From: JAVBSX01 sp051660685
GTDB taxonomy: Bacteria > Planctomycetota > Planctomycetia > Pirellulales > Thermoguttaceae
Assembly (NCBI GenBank): GCA_051660685.1
Contig: JBOFQB010000003.1
Location: forward strand, 1 to 16,400
Length of the DNA: 16,400 nucleotides
Reading direction: 5' to 3'
Numbering within the stretch: position 1 is the first letter of the stretch; each line of letters starts with the position of its first letter. Made by a program: the position numbers and the translations under genes. Under the pieces are notes generated by a model, which worked only from the letters and a program-made list of their open reading frames with translations, was not told where the DNA came from and did not search any database. This document shows, in pieces, positions 1-6,848 of this stretch.

Positions 1-51
1 CTCGGTCAACAGTACGCAAGTGAATTGGCAAGACGTCGTCCTCAACCTTAA
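1..51 (+). CDS. Possible 3' end of a plus-strand gene (partial)
   Basis: Frame 1 is open from the window edge to a TAA at 49-51 and would encode about 16 residues ending ELARRRPQP. The composition is protein-like, but the stretch is too short to identify. If real, the gene lies to the left and converges on the Sua5-phosphatase gene, whose stop is at 170. Another frame stays open across this point, so this is a weak call. Confidence 0.25.
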   Translation, partial: LGQQYASELARRRPQP

Positions 52-60
52 AAAAGAGCA

Positions 61-74
61 GGGGAGGGGGGGGG
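61..74 (+). repeat. G-rich element, GGGGA followed by G9
   Basis: Four G, one A and nine G in a row, followed directly by TAAAAA. It is the longest G homopolymer in the window and a variant of the G-rich element seen upstream of tsf and rpsB. Unlike those copies, no TTGAC hexamer precedes it at promoter distance. It lies on the plus strand just after the possible gene end at 51. Confidence 0.7.
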
Positions 75-90
75 TAAAAAGTTTAGCCGA

Positions 91-145
91 GGAACATCGT
101 TCCGCGCGTAATGAGATTTTATCCGCGCAATACGTTGTATCGCGG
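91..145. other. Two hairpins downstream of the Sua5-phosphatase gene
   Basis: Inverted repeat one pairs GGAAC (91-95) with GTTCC (99-103) around ATC. Inverted repeat two pairs CCGCG..ATAC (123-133, with a two-base CA bulge) with GTATCGCGG (137-145) around GTT, giving nine base pairs. They lie 25 to 80 bases past the minus-strand stop at 170, where a terminator would be expected. No T-run directly follows either stem, so calling them a transcript end is inference; the pairing itself is plain. Confidence 0.4.
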
Positions 146-169
146 CTCAACGGAGACTTAAAGAAAAAC

Positions 170-1288
170 TTAAAGCATGATTTCTGCAAGACGCTTGCGC
201 AACTCCGCCTCAATCTGTTCAGCACATACTTCATAATCCGCCAAACTTCCCCCAAACGGATCCGCAATATCACCCCCGTCAACCCGAAGAACCGAAAGTC
301 GTGTGTCAGCACTCGGCCAATTCGAGAGAATCACCTCTCGATGTCCCCGCGTCATTGTATAGATTTTGTCCGCAAAACGAATCAATCGCTCATTTATCAT
401 CTGCGACTGATGATCCGACAACGAAAGTCCTCGTTGTGCCGCAACTTCTTCCGCTGTTCGGCTCGCCGGAGATGAACCGCTTGCTGCAACACCAGCTGAC
501 ATCACAACATAACCTTGTTCCTCGAGTTCCTCGACCGAACAACCCAGCTCTTCCGCTAAAAGTCCCCGACAAATCACTTCAGCAATCGGACTCCGACAAG
601 TATTTCCTGTACAGACAAAGACAATGATCTTCGCGGTCAATCGTTCAATTGCAACCCGGGACACTTCACCTTCTCGCAAAACCTTGTACTGTCCATTTTC
701 AACCAACAAAACCGTTGACGGTTGATGTCCCTGAACCGGTCCATCATCAAGGTAAAGGTCAACCTCTTCACCAAAATCCGCAATGATTTCCTCCATATTA
801 ACCGACTCTCCTGTTCCGCTCAAATTAGCACTTGAAAGAACAACCGGCTCCTCCAATTCCCGCAAAATTGCAAGAGTAAGAGGATGTTGGGGAACTCGAA
901 AACCGATCCGTTTTTCCGGCATAACAGCCTGTTGAACCAATGAAGACATGCGACCGAAACAGGAGCGTTTGAAATCACCCGGCATAACAAGAGTAACTGG
1001 ACCGGGCCAACATCGTCGCGTAAGACGATCTTGAAGAGGGTCCAACTGTTCGACAAACTCTTCCAACATGTCCCGACCTGAAATAGCGATTGCAACCGGA
1101 CGAGTTGCCGATCTCCCTTTTGCGTCCAGAAGTCGCAAAACCGCCTTTTCATTCGACGCAAGAGCGCACAAACCGTAAACCGTCTCGGTCGGAAGAACCA
1201 ACAAATTTCCTGACCGCAACGACTCAACCGCCTGTTGAATCATCTCTTCTTCGGAAGACAATTTGCGAACATCAATACGTTGGGACAT
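170..1288 (-). CDS. Fusion of Sua5/YrdC (TsaC-type) domain with YwlE-like low-molecular-weight phosphatase
   Basis: The 372-residue protein has two domains. Residues 1-210 form a Sua5/YrdC/TsaC domain, which makes threonylcarbamoyl-AMP for the t6A modification of ANN-decoding tRNAs. It shows PTETVYGL (33-40), a KGR (57-59), CWPGPVTL (93-100) and SSANLSG (152-158). Residues 220-372 form a low-molecular-weight phosphatase domain with P-loop CTGNTCRS (Cys226 nucleophile, Arg232) and acid motif DPFGG (Asp343). Thr230 occupies the position that is Thr in Bacillus YwlE, a protein-arginine phosphatase, and usually Ile in tyrosine-specific relatives. In Bacillus, ywlC and ywlE are separate genes close together; here they are one chain. 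The Sua5 half lacks the extra C-terminal Sua5 domain. The ATG at 1288 has no clear ribosome binding site. It follows the HemL-like gene by 125 bp on the same strand. Substrate of the phosphatase half is inferred. Confidence 0.88.
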   Translation of the reverse strand: MSQRIDVRKLSSEEEMIQQAVESLRSGNLLVLPTETVYGLCALASNEKAVLRLLDAKGRSATRPVAIAISGRDMLEEFVEQLDPLQDRLTRRCWPGPVTLVMPGDFKRSCFGRMSSLVQQAVMPEKRIGFRVPQHPLTLAILRELEEPVVLSSANLSGTGESVNMEEIIADFGEEVDLYLDDGPVQGHQPSTVLLVENGQYKVLREGEVSRVAIERLTAKIIVFVCTGNTCRSPIAEVICRGLLAEELGCSVEELEEQGYVVMSAGVAASGSSPASRTAEEVAAQRGLSLSDHQSQMINERLIRFADKIYTMTRGHREVILSNWPSADTRLSVLRVDGGDIADPFGGSLADYEVCAEQIEAELRKRLAEIML

Positions 1289-1413
1289 GAGAGAATAGGC
1301 TTGAGACTTCAGATTTTAGACCGTTTGGAATTCATCATTTAGGTTTCATCGTTGAGACTTCATCATTGGGAATTCAGGTTGTTTGATCGGGGAAAAAGCA
1401 GGTTAACCAAAAA
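1289..1413. repeat. Intergenic spacer with imperfect direct repeats
   Basis: The 125 bp between the HemL-like gene and the Sua5-phosphatase gene contain TTGAGACTTCA twice (1301-1311 and 1352-1362) together with duplicated TTCATCATT and GGAATTCA blocks. It looks like decayed tandem duplication about 51 bp apart. I see no convincing promoter or terminator. Confidence 0.5.
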
Positions 1414-2865
1414 TCAGTCCAATGTGCGAAACACTTCGCCAATCACCTTGACCATTTCATAAACGTCTTTTTCCGTCATTTCGGTTGATATGAAAACAGG
1501 TTCAAACGGACTCATTGGAATGTAGTATCCCCGTTCCAACATTTTCGCCGCAAAGTTGGCATATCGTTTGAGATTGCAGGAAGAAGCCGTTTTCCAGTCC
1601 ACTATTTTATTGGTGAAACAGGTTCCTGAAGAACTGGTTCGGATCGACGGTTGAACCTTATTCCCCCCGACACTGATCGTCGTTGCAACCTCTTCCTGAA
1701 CCTTTTCCGCTGTTTCGTTCGGCTCCTCACCTAAAAAAAAGACCGTCAACATGGAACCCCATGCTTCAACAAAAACCGGAAAACCGGCTGTTCGGGCTTC
1801 ATCTTCCAACCCTTCTGCTAAAATCGCCGTCTTTCGTTCCAGTTTATGATATGGATTTTCATCCCGCAAATGCCGGATCGTCGCCAAACCAACCGCAATT
1901 GCAAGAGGATTCGCCCGCATTATCTCCGATTGCAACCCGATTCCAGATTGCAACCTCATTTCCGACTGCAACACAGGTTCGGTTGGAGAAAAATGGTCCA
2001 TGATTTCCGCTTTTCCGCCAATTGCCCCAATTGGTAATCCTCCTCCCAAAACATTCCCCAAAAGGGTCAAATCGGGCGTGATACTGAACCGACGTTGTGC
2101 TCCTCCAAAATCAACCCGAAATCCGCTCCTCACTTCGTCAAAAACAAGAACCGAACCCGCATTTCGAGTCTGATGTCGCAATTCATAGAGAAAATTGGAA
2201 CTCCCGGCAATACACCCCATATTTCCGGCAATCGGTTCAACCAGAACAGCCGCAATTTCAGAACCCCGTTCTTGAAACACTTTGCGCAACGCTTCAACAT
2301 CATTATAAGGGAGTCGAATCATTTCCGACTTCACACTTTCTGAGAAACCAGAAGACTCTCCTCGATCTGTTCTTTCCGAACATTGTTCAAGAGAACCCGG
2401 TGTTACTTGCAAAAGTGAATCGACATGACCATGATAATTCCCCTCAAAATGAACAATTCGGGACCGTCCCGTGTAAACCCGGGAAAGATGAATTGCATGA
2501 ATCGTTGCTTCTGTTCGGGAATTGAGCAAAGCAACCTTTTCAATGGACGGAATGGAATCAACCAACAACTGGGCCAATTCAAAGTCCGCTTCAATCGGAG
2601 TCCCAAAAGAAAGGCCTTTTTTGAATGCTTCTTCAAGAGCGTCAACAACGACAGGATGTCGATGTCCGAGAATCAAAGAACCCCGGGACTGAACAAAATC
2701 GAGATACTGATTCCCGTCCACATCAAAAAGAAAGGCACCTTCTCCATTTTTTGCGACCAAAGAAACTTCGTCGGGTCCTTCAGGGACAGAAACCGGGAAT
2801 TGCGTGATTCCCGGCACAAACCGACATCCCCTCATAAGGATTTCACGACTTCGTTCATGGAGCAT
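1414..2865 (-). CDS. HemL-like aminotransferase class III protein lacking the catalytic lysine
   Basis: A 483-residue homologue of glutamate-1-semialdehyde 2,1-aminomutase (HemL), which normally converts glutamate semialdehyde to 5-aminolevulinate with pyridoxal phosphate (PLP). Family blocks are clear: KNGEGAFLFDVDGNQYLDF, LILGHRHP, EGNYHGHVD, VEPIAGNMGC, FDEVRSGFR (Asp243), ITPDLTLLG and MLERGYYIP. The residues that hold PLP are changed. The Schiff-base lysine of LGK is Asn271 (codon AAT, 2053-2055). The NSGTEA loop reads NSRTEA (Arg117). The TLSGNP segment, whose Thr binds the cofactor phosphate, reads IMRANP and is preceded by two extra six-residue units. A second insertion of about 35 residues sits near 375-412. 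The protein is longer than the usual 425-430 residues. The ATG at 2865 follows GGAGGT by five bases; the upstream TTG at 2895 is less likely. It may be a pseudoenzyme; a functional hemL would then be elsewhere. Confidence 0.85.
   Translation of the reverse strand: MLHERSREILMRGCRFVPGITQFPVSVPEGPDEVSLVAKNGEGAFLFDVDGNQYLDFVQSRGSLILGHRHPVVVDALEEAFKKGLSFGTPIEADFELAQLLVDSIPSIEKVALLNSRTEATIHAIHLSRVYTGRSRIVHFEGNYHGHVDSLLQVTPGSLEQCSERTDRGESSGFSESVKSEMIRLPYNDVEALRKVFQERGSEIAAVLVEPIAGNMGCIAGSSNFLYELRHQTRNAGSVLVFDEVRSGFRVDFGGAQRRFSITPDLTLLGNVLGGGLPIGAIGGKAEIMDHFSPTEPVLQSEMRLQSGIGLQSEIMRANPLAIAVGLATIRHLRDENPYHKLERKTAILAEGLEDEARTAGFPVFVEAWGSMLTVFFLGEEPNETAEKVQEEVATTISVGGNKVQPSIRTSSSGTCFTNKIVDWKTASSCNLKRYANFAAKMLERGYYIPMSPFEPVFISTEMTEKDVYEMVKVIGEVFRTLD
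1928..1981 (-). repeat. 18-bp tandem repeat (three units) inside the HemL-like gene
   Basis: Three consecutive 18-bp units start at 1928, 1946 and 1964; each opens with GATTGCAAC or GACTGCAAC on the plus strand. On the coding strand they encode the hexapeptide theme xxxLQS three times (residues about 298-313). Removing two units restores the spacing of the family motif, since VLQ-SEIMRANP then aligns with VYQ-AGTLSGNP. Confidence 0.8.
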
Positions 2866-3006
2866 GACCGACCTCCAACAGGGTTCAGCGGACAATCAAA
2901 AAGGGGAGGGGGGGCAAACACAAAAAAGGGACCGCCGATCAACTCAGTAGGAAAGGGGGGGGATACAAAACCAAGAGACGGAAAAGCATCCCCGACCATG
3001 TTTTGC
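2866..3006. repeat. Spacer with G7 and G8 tracts upstream of the HemL-like gene
   Basis: This 141-bp gap holds GGGGA plus G7 (2903-2914) and G8 (2955-2962), both on the plus strand. They are therefore C-tracts in the transcript direction of the flanking minus-strand genes, opposite to the orientation at rpsB and tsf. I see no convincing promoter for the HemL-like gene, which may be co-transcribed with the small basic protein gene. Confidence 0.6.
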
Positions 3007-3243
3007 CTATTTCTTGCCTTTTGCACCCTTTTTGGTTGCAGCTGCGCCCTCTTCTTCGCCCTTGACTTTCTTCTTCTTTTTCAGAATGACCTTGTAAACA
3101 CGAACCTTAGGCAGTCCCAAAGGACCATCTTCTTCCGTCCAACGATCCTGTGATTGGAGTCGGAGAATCCGTTCCGCGCGAGTCAAGACATTACGAGACC
3201 GAGAAACTCCTTTTTTGACCTTCAAACTTTTATCAATTGTCAT
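3007..3243 (-). CDS. Small basic protein of the PVC superphylum
   Basis: A 78-residue protein starting MTIDKSLKVKKGVSRSRNVL and continuing with TRAERILRL, SQDRW and GLPKVRV, ending in a lysine/alanine/glutamate-rich tail (KKKKKVKGEEEG..KKGAKGKK). It resembles the conserved small basic protein family of Chlamydiae, Verrucomicrobia and Planctomycetes, whose role is not established as far as I know. High charge and small size suggest binding to RNA or the ribosome, but that is inference. The ATG at 3243 has only purine-rich sequence in front of it. A promoter with a perfect -10 and a strong leader hairpin lie upstream, so the gene is probably separately and well expressed. It is the best taxonomic marker in the window. 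Confidence 0.85.
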   Translation of the reverse strand: MTIDKSLKVKKGVSRSRNVLTRAERILRLQSQDRWTEEDGPLGLPKVRVYKVILKKKKKVKGEEEGAAATKKGAKGKK

Positions 3244-3269
3244 TGTTCTTCTGCTTTCTTCTACTCGAA

Positions 3270-3297
3270 CTTACAACACGCGAGCAACTCGCGTAAG
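3270..3297 (-). promoter_or_regulatory. Leader hairpin of the small basic protein gene
   Basis: CGCGAG (3279-3284) pairs with CTCGCG (3288-3293) around CAA, and CTTA (3270-3273) pairs with TAAG (3294-3297) across a five-base bulge, giving ten base pairs. It lies 27 to 54 bases upstream of the start codon and downstream of the predicted promoter, so it should be in the 5' untranslated leader. A regulatory or mRNA-stabilising role is inference. Confidence 0.5.
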
Positions 3298-3319
3298 TAC
3301 AAAATAGGGTAAGGAGGGA

Positions 3320-3347
3320 ATTATAAACTATTTATCTCTTTTTGAAA
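3320..3347 (-). promoter_or_regulatory. Predicted promoter of the small basic protein gene
   Basis: On the minus strand a perfect -10 hexamer TATAAT occupies 3325-3320. With a 16-bp spacer the -35 would be TTTCAA (3347-3342), only half matching the consensus. The region is A/T-rich compared with its surroundings. The transcript would start near 3313, about 70 bases before the ATG. Confidence 0.5.
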
Positions 3348-3418
3348 GGAGGGGAATTTTTGAAAAAAGGGAAAACTTTAGGACAAGGGAAGTTCTTGCT
3401 CCTGCTCTTGATTGGCAT

Positions 3419-4801
3419 TTACACTTGACCGGCAATTGCGTCAATAAACCGGGCACTTGCCAAAATCCCCCGTTGATAATTCGTCAAGGAAAATTTTTCA
3501 TTCGGAGCATGTAAATTATCATCATCCTGTCCCCAACCAATCAAAAGGACTTCGGTTTCCAACTTCTCACACAATTCGGAAACAATCGGAATAGAACCCC
3601 CTTGTCGGGTAAAAACCGGTTTCACTCCAAATGTTTCTTCGAGCACCCGACTTGCCGTTTGAATGTAGGGACTTTCAAGCGGGACGATCATTCCGGCTGC
3701 TCCATGTTCGCATTTTAGGCTCATTTGAATTCCGGGCGGGAGATGACTGCGCAAAAAGGTCTCAAGATTCCGGGCAATCTCTTCAGGTTTTTGGTTCGGA
3801 ACAAGCCGAAACGTAAACTTGGCTGATGCTCGTGACGGAATGATTGTTTTCGATCCCTCTCCCTGATATCCGCATGTCATTCCGTTAATGTCAAAAGTTG
3901 GTCGAACCCAACGTCGCTCAAGTGTCGTATAACCAACTTCGCCAAATGATTCAGAAACCCCAATCTTGGAAAAAAACTGCTGTTCTTCAAAAGGAAGGGA
4001 ATTCATTGCGTCCCTTTCCAATTCCATAAGGGACCGAACATCGTCATAAAAACCCGGAACCTGCACTCTTCCGTCCGAATCAATCAGTTGGGAAAGCATT
4101 TTCGACAGGGCAATACCCGGGTTAAACAACGTCCCGCCAAAATCTCCACTATGCAGGTCCCGATTCGGCCCCGTCAATTCCAATTCAAACGCAACAATCC
4201 CGCGAAGTCCGCAAGTAATCGCCGGTTGGTTCTCGCCAAACATGCTGCTGTCACTAACAATCAGGCAATCAGATGCCCATTTTTTGCGAACCTCTTCACA
4301 CTTTAATAATTCGGAAAGACTGAGACTTCCAAGCGACTCTTCTTCCCCTTCAATCAGGAATTTCAGTTGAACAGGCAATGTCCCTGTCTCTCTATTTTTC
4401 AAAATCGCTTCTCCTGCAAAAACATGAGTCAAAAACTGCCCCTTATCATCTGTCGCTCCTCGCGCATACACATTTCCGTCCCGAACGGTCGGTTCAAACG
4501 GGGGGGTTTTCCAAAGTTCAAGCGGGTCAACCGGCTGAACATCATAGTGTCCATAAAAAAGCAAAACCTTTCCAGATGGAGTAGGGGGGGTCTCAGCATA
4601 AACAAGGGGATTCCCGGTTGTCGAGATAATTTCGGATGCAAACCCAAGTTCTGTGAACAACTGCTGCAACTGATTGGCCGTCTTAAAAATATGCTGAGAA
4701 TACTTTGGGTCAGCACTCACACTTGGAATCCGCAACAAATCGAACAATATTGATTGATAACGCTCTTGATTCTGCAAAATGAATTCTTCAAACTTTTTCA
4801 T
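3419..4801 (-). CDS. M20 family metallopeptidase (dipeptidase-like)
   Basis: A 460-residue M20 metallopeptidase, probably a cytosolic dipeptidase or related amidohydrolase using two metal ions. The metal site is complete: His85 and Asp87 in GHYDVQP, the bridging Asp118 in RGATDDKG, the catalytic glutamate pair 153-154 in EGEEES, Asp184 in VSDSSMF, and His441 near the C-terminus in NLHAPNE. The dimerisation/lid domain (about 200-380) contains HSGDFGG and RPTFDINGM. Length and motif order fit carnosinase-like members of the family. No signal peptide is present. The ATG at 4801 has AAAGGTG five bases upstream, which fixes the start. The gene holds two C7 tracts (4500-4506 and 4584-4590) in proline codons, potential slippage sites. 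Substrate cannot be told from sequence. Confidence 0.92.
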   Translation of the reverse strand: MKKFEEFILQNQERYQSILFDLLRIPSVSADPKYSQHIFKTANQLQQLFTELGFASEIISTTGNPLVYAETPPTPSGKVLLFYGHYDVQPVDPLELWKTPPFEPTVRDGNVYARGATDDKGQFLTHVFAGEAILKNRETGTLPVQLKFLIEGEEESLGSLSLSELLKCEEVRKKWASDCLIVSDSSMFGENQPAITCGLRGIVAFELELTGPNRDLHSGDFGGTLFNPGIALSKMLSQLIDSDGRVQVPGFYDDVRSLMELERDAMNSLPFEEQQFFSKIGVSESFGEVGYTTLERRWVRPTFDINGMTCGYQGEGSKTIIPSRASAKFTFRLVPNQKPEEIARNLETFLRSHLPPGIQMSLKCEHGAAGMIVPLESPYIQTASRVLEETFGVKPVFTRQGGSIPIVSELCEKLETEVLLIGWGQDDDNLHAPNEKFSLTNYQRGILASARFIDAIAGQV

Positions 4802-4990
4802 AAAACACCTTTATTGCAAATGAAGCGGATAAAAAAATGAACAACAATAACAAGCGAACGACAAACGAAAGTTCAAACACCAAACAAAGCGGTTTTAGAA
4901 ATCGAAAAATCGAAAAAACAAACCGTCCAATTGAGTGAGAACTTCCTTCATGTGTGACATCTGTGAAAACGCAATCCAAGTACGCAAAAG

Positions 4991-5018
4991 ATTATATCAC
5001 TGTTCCGTAAAACGTCTA
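4991..5018 (-). promoter_or_regulatory. Predicted promoter of the M20 peptidase gene
   Basis: On the minus strand, -35 TAGACG (5018-5013, four of six matches), a 16-bp spacer and a perfect -10 TATAAT (4996-4991). The leader to the ATG at 4801 would be about 185 bases, T-rich and without an obvious regulatory fold. Confidence 0.5.
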
Positions 5019-5074
5019 CCTCATCGTTAATCACACAATCACACCAAATGTCAACCGACCCGGAAATAATTGCA

Positions 5075-5098
5075 ACTATTTGACTATTTAACTATTTG
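5075..5098. repeat. Tandem 8-bp repeat, three units
   Basis: ACTATTTG, ACTATTTA and ACTATTTG follow each other without a gap. It lies in the gene-free stretch upstream of the M20 peptidase promoter. Confidence 0.7.
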
Positions 5099-5360
5099 CA
5101 AGGACAGCTCGACATCTGAGTATTTCAACCAGTCTTGGACCTTCTTTGCTCATCTGATTAAGAGCAATGATACAGAACAATTCTGAGTAATCAATCTCAT
5201 TCAAGCGACACGCCGCATAAGCCTGTTTCGCACGTTTTCCCGAAATCCTCTTTCATGGTATTTCAAAACTTTATGAAATTCACAAAGTCTGGAAATCCAA
5301 GCTCAATCGACACCCAACAACCGAACATAAGAAACATTATCGGACGTTCGCACTTGGGAT

Positions 5361-5383
5361 AAAAAAGGGGTGTGTGACCCTTT
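5361..5383 (-). terminator. Possible terminator downstream of accA
   Basis: AAAGGG (5364-5369) and CCCTTT (5378-5383) are inverted around an eight-base loop. Read on the minus strand the stem is followed by more T, giving a run of six. It resembles a weak rho-independent terminator, but it is about 260 bp beyond the accA stop. Confidence 0.3.
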
Positions 5384-5645
5384 CTTTGTCATTCTTTCTC
5401 AAAAAATCCTGAAGAACCATGTCGCATTATTTGAACATTGACTCATCCTGAATGTCCCTGAACAGATCACATTGTGCGATCATCGAAAAAGATGCGTCCA
5501 AAACAACAAGACCGACACATAGAGTCTACGTCCAAATACTCCCAATCAGCAAGCGCGACATTGCGACAAATCACACTTTACACTCTCTCAGCAACATGTT
5601 TCCTGAAATCGTATAAGCTCCTTCCGACATGATCTTGGTTTCAAG

Positions 5646-6602
5646 TCATTCTAAAAACTGCCCCATTTTCCGAAATCGAGCATACCGTTTTTCAACCAGT
5701 TCAGGAATTGGGATTTTCACCAACTCGCGTAATTGACTGCGGAGATAATGTTTAAGTCGAGACGCTGTTAAGTGCAGGTCACGATGTGCTCCTCCAACCG
5801 GCTCTTCAATCACCTCTTCGACTGCTCCGAATCTCAAAAGGTCTTTTGAGGTCATTTTGAGCGATTCCGCCGCTTTGTCTTTGTATTCATGACTCTTCCA
5901 TAAAATGCCCGCACATCCTTCAGGGGTAATGACAGAGTAGTAAGAATGTTCCAACATTGCAACGCGGTCGCCAACTCCAATTCCAAGAGCACCTCCACTC
6001 CCTCCTTCTCCAATCACGACGCAGATAATCGGGGTTGGGAGTAGTGACATTTCGTACATCGCATTTGCAATCACCTGCGCTTGTCCTCGTTCTTCAGCCG
6101 CAATCCCAGGATAAGCTCCAGGTGTATCAATCAGGCAAATAACCGGCAATCCAAACTTTGCAGCCAATTGCATCTTGCCAATTGCTTTACGGTATCCTTC
6201 TGGATGTGCGCAACCATAATTACACTGGAGTCGTTCTTTAACAGTCCGTCCTTTCTGATGTCCAACGACCATGACCTTAAATTCGTCAAGTTTCGCCCAA
6301 CCTGTCCGAATTGCCCGATCATCACCAAAAAACTTATCTCCGTGTAATTCGATAAATTCACCAAAAACCAAACCGAGATAATCAACCGTTTGAGGTCGGT
6401 CGGAGTGTCGTGCAACTTCAACCGTTTCCCAAGGATGCAAGGACGCATAAATCCGTTTCTGTAGAACGACAAGCGAGCGATGTAAGCGTTGAATTTCTTC
6501 TTTGACGCCGGGAGTTGCTTCACTTTTGCGCAATTTCTCCAATCGCTCTTCGAGTTCAAAGATCGGACGTTCAAACGACAAACGTTGGTCGGTTCGGGAC
6601 AT
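5646..6602 (-). CDS. accA: Acetyl-CoA carboxylase carboxyltransferase subunit alpha
   Basis: A 318-residue AccA, the usual family length. With AccD it forms the carboxyltransferase that moves the carboxyl group from biotin-BCCP to acetyl-CoA, giving malonyl-CoA for fatty-acid synthesis in the cytosol. Diagnostic blocks are GDKFFGDDRAI, VGHQKGR, HPEGYRKAI, IDTPGAYPGI, AEERGQ, IGEGGSGGALGIGVGDRV and SVITPEGCAGILWK. The N-terminal helical part FELEERLEKLRK is also typical. The ATG at 6602 gives the expected N-terminus; an upstream TTG at 6659 would add an unconserved 19-residue extension. There is no clear ribosome binding site. accD is not in the window, so the subunit genes are unlinked here. 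A strong sigma70-type promoter lies upstream. Confidence 0.96.
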   Translation of the reverse strand: MSRTDQRLSFERPIFELEERLEKLRKSEATPGVKEEIQRLHRSLVVLQKRIYASLHPWETVEVARHSDRPQTVDYLGLVFGEFIELHGDKFFGDDRAIRTGWAKLDEFKVMVVGHQKGRTVKERLQCNYGCAHPEGYRKAIGKMQLAAKFGLPVICLIDTPGAYPGIAAEERGQAQVIANAMYEMSLLPTPIICVVIGEGGSGGALGIGVGDRVAMLEHSYYSVITPEGCAGILWKSHEYKDKAAESLKMTSKDLLRFGAVEEVIEEPVGGAHRDLHLTASRLKHYLRSQLRELVKIPIPELVEKRYARFRKMGQFLE

Positions 6603-6740
6603 ATTGGAAAACAGAGAGAAGCGCAAACAACAAGATAGGTAAGATGAGTAAACTCTCAATCAAGCAATTTTCAAACGCCTAAACATTACCAACCGGGTTG
6701 CCAACTGTTAAAAGTGTACTTAAAGGACATTTCAGCCCTA

Positions 6741-6764
6741 TCCTGACAAACGTCAAAAACAGGA
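6741..6764. promoter_or_regulatory. Inverted repeat in the accA leader
   Basis: TCCTG (6741-6745) and CAGGA (6760-6764) are inverted, with a nested GAC..GTC inside. It starts about eight bases after the predicted accA transcription start, so it could be an operator or a leader hairpin. I do not recognise it as a known operator. Confidence 0.3.
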
Positions 6765-6779
6765 CAAAGCGCGGGACCG

Positions 6780-6808
6780 ATTCTAACCCGATTTCTCTTT
6801 ACAGTCAA
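6780..6808 (-). promoter_or_regulatory. Predicted sigma70-type promoter of accA
   Basis: On the minus strand, -35 TTGACT (6808-6803), a 17-bp spacer and -10 TAGAAT (6785-6780): five of six matches in each hexamer with ideal spacing. The transcript would start near 6772, giving a leader of about 170 bases. The promoter lies between the kinase stop (6849) and accA, so accA is not dependent on the kinase gene. Confidence 0.65.
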
Positions 6809-6848
6809 CCCAAATTTCCCCAAATGTCTGAAATTCCGACAGGAGCAA

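Larger units (their letters stand above)
4802..5645. other. 844-bp region without a recognisable gene
   Basis: Between the M20 peptidase and accA I find no complete gene. The region holds a likely promoter for the peptidase (4991-5018), an 8-bp tandem repeat (5075-5098) and a hairpin (5364-5383). A minus-strand frame is open for about 55 codons from near 5250 down to a TAA near 5090, with protein-like composition including EIDYSELFCIIALNQ and EGPRLVEIL, but it has a stop just before it and no start codon. Adjacent frames also give short protein-like pieces. This could be a decayed gene. It could equally be chance, and I recognise no family. Confidence 0.4.

Noticed and set aside
20..475. A 151-codon plus-strand frame at the left edge
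   Set aside because: Most of it is antisense to the phosphatase domain of the fusion gene.
2425..3153. A 242-codon plus-strand open frame
   Set aside because: It is antisense to the HemL-like gene, its spacer and the small basic protein gene, and its product (poly-basic, GGG-derived glycine stretches) resembles nothing.
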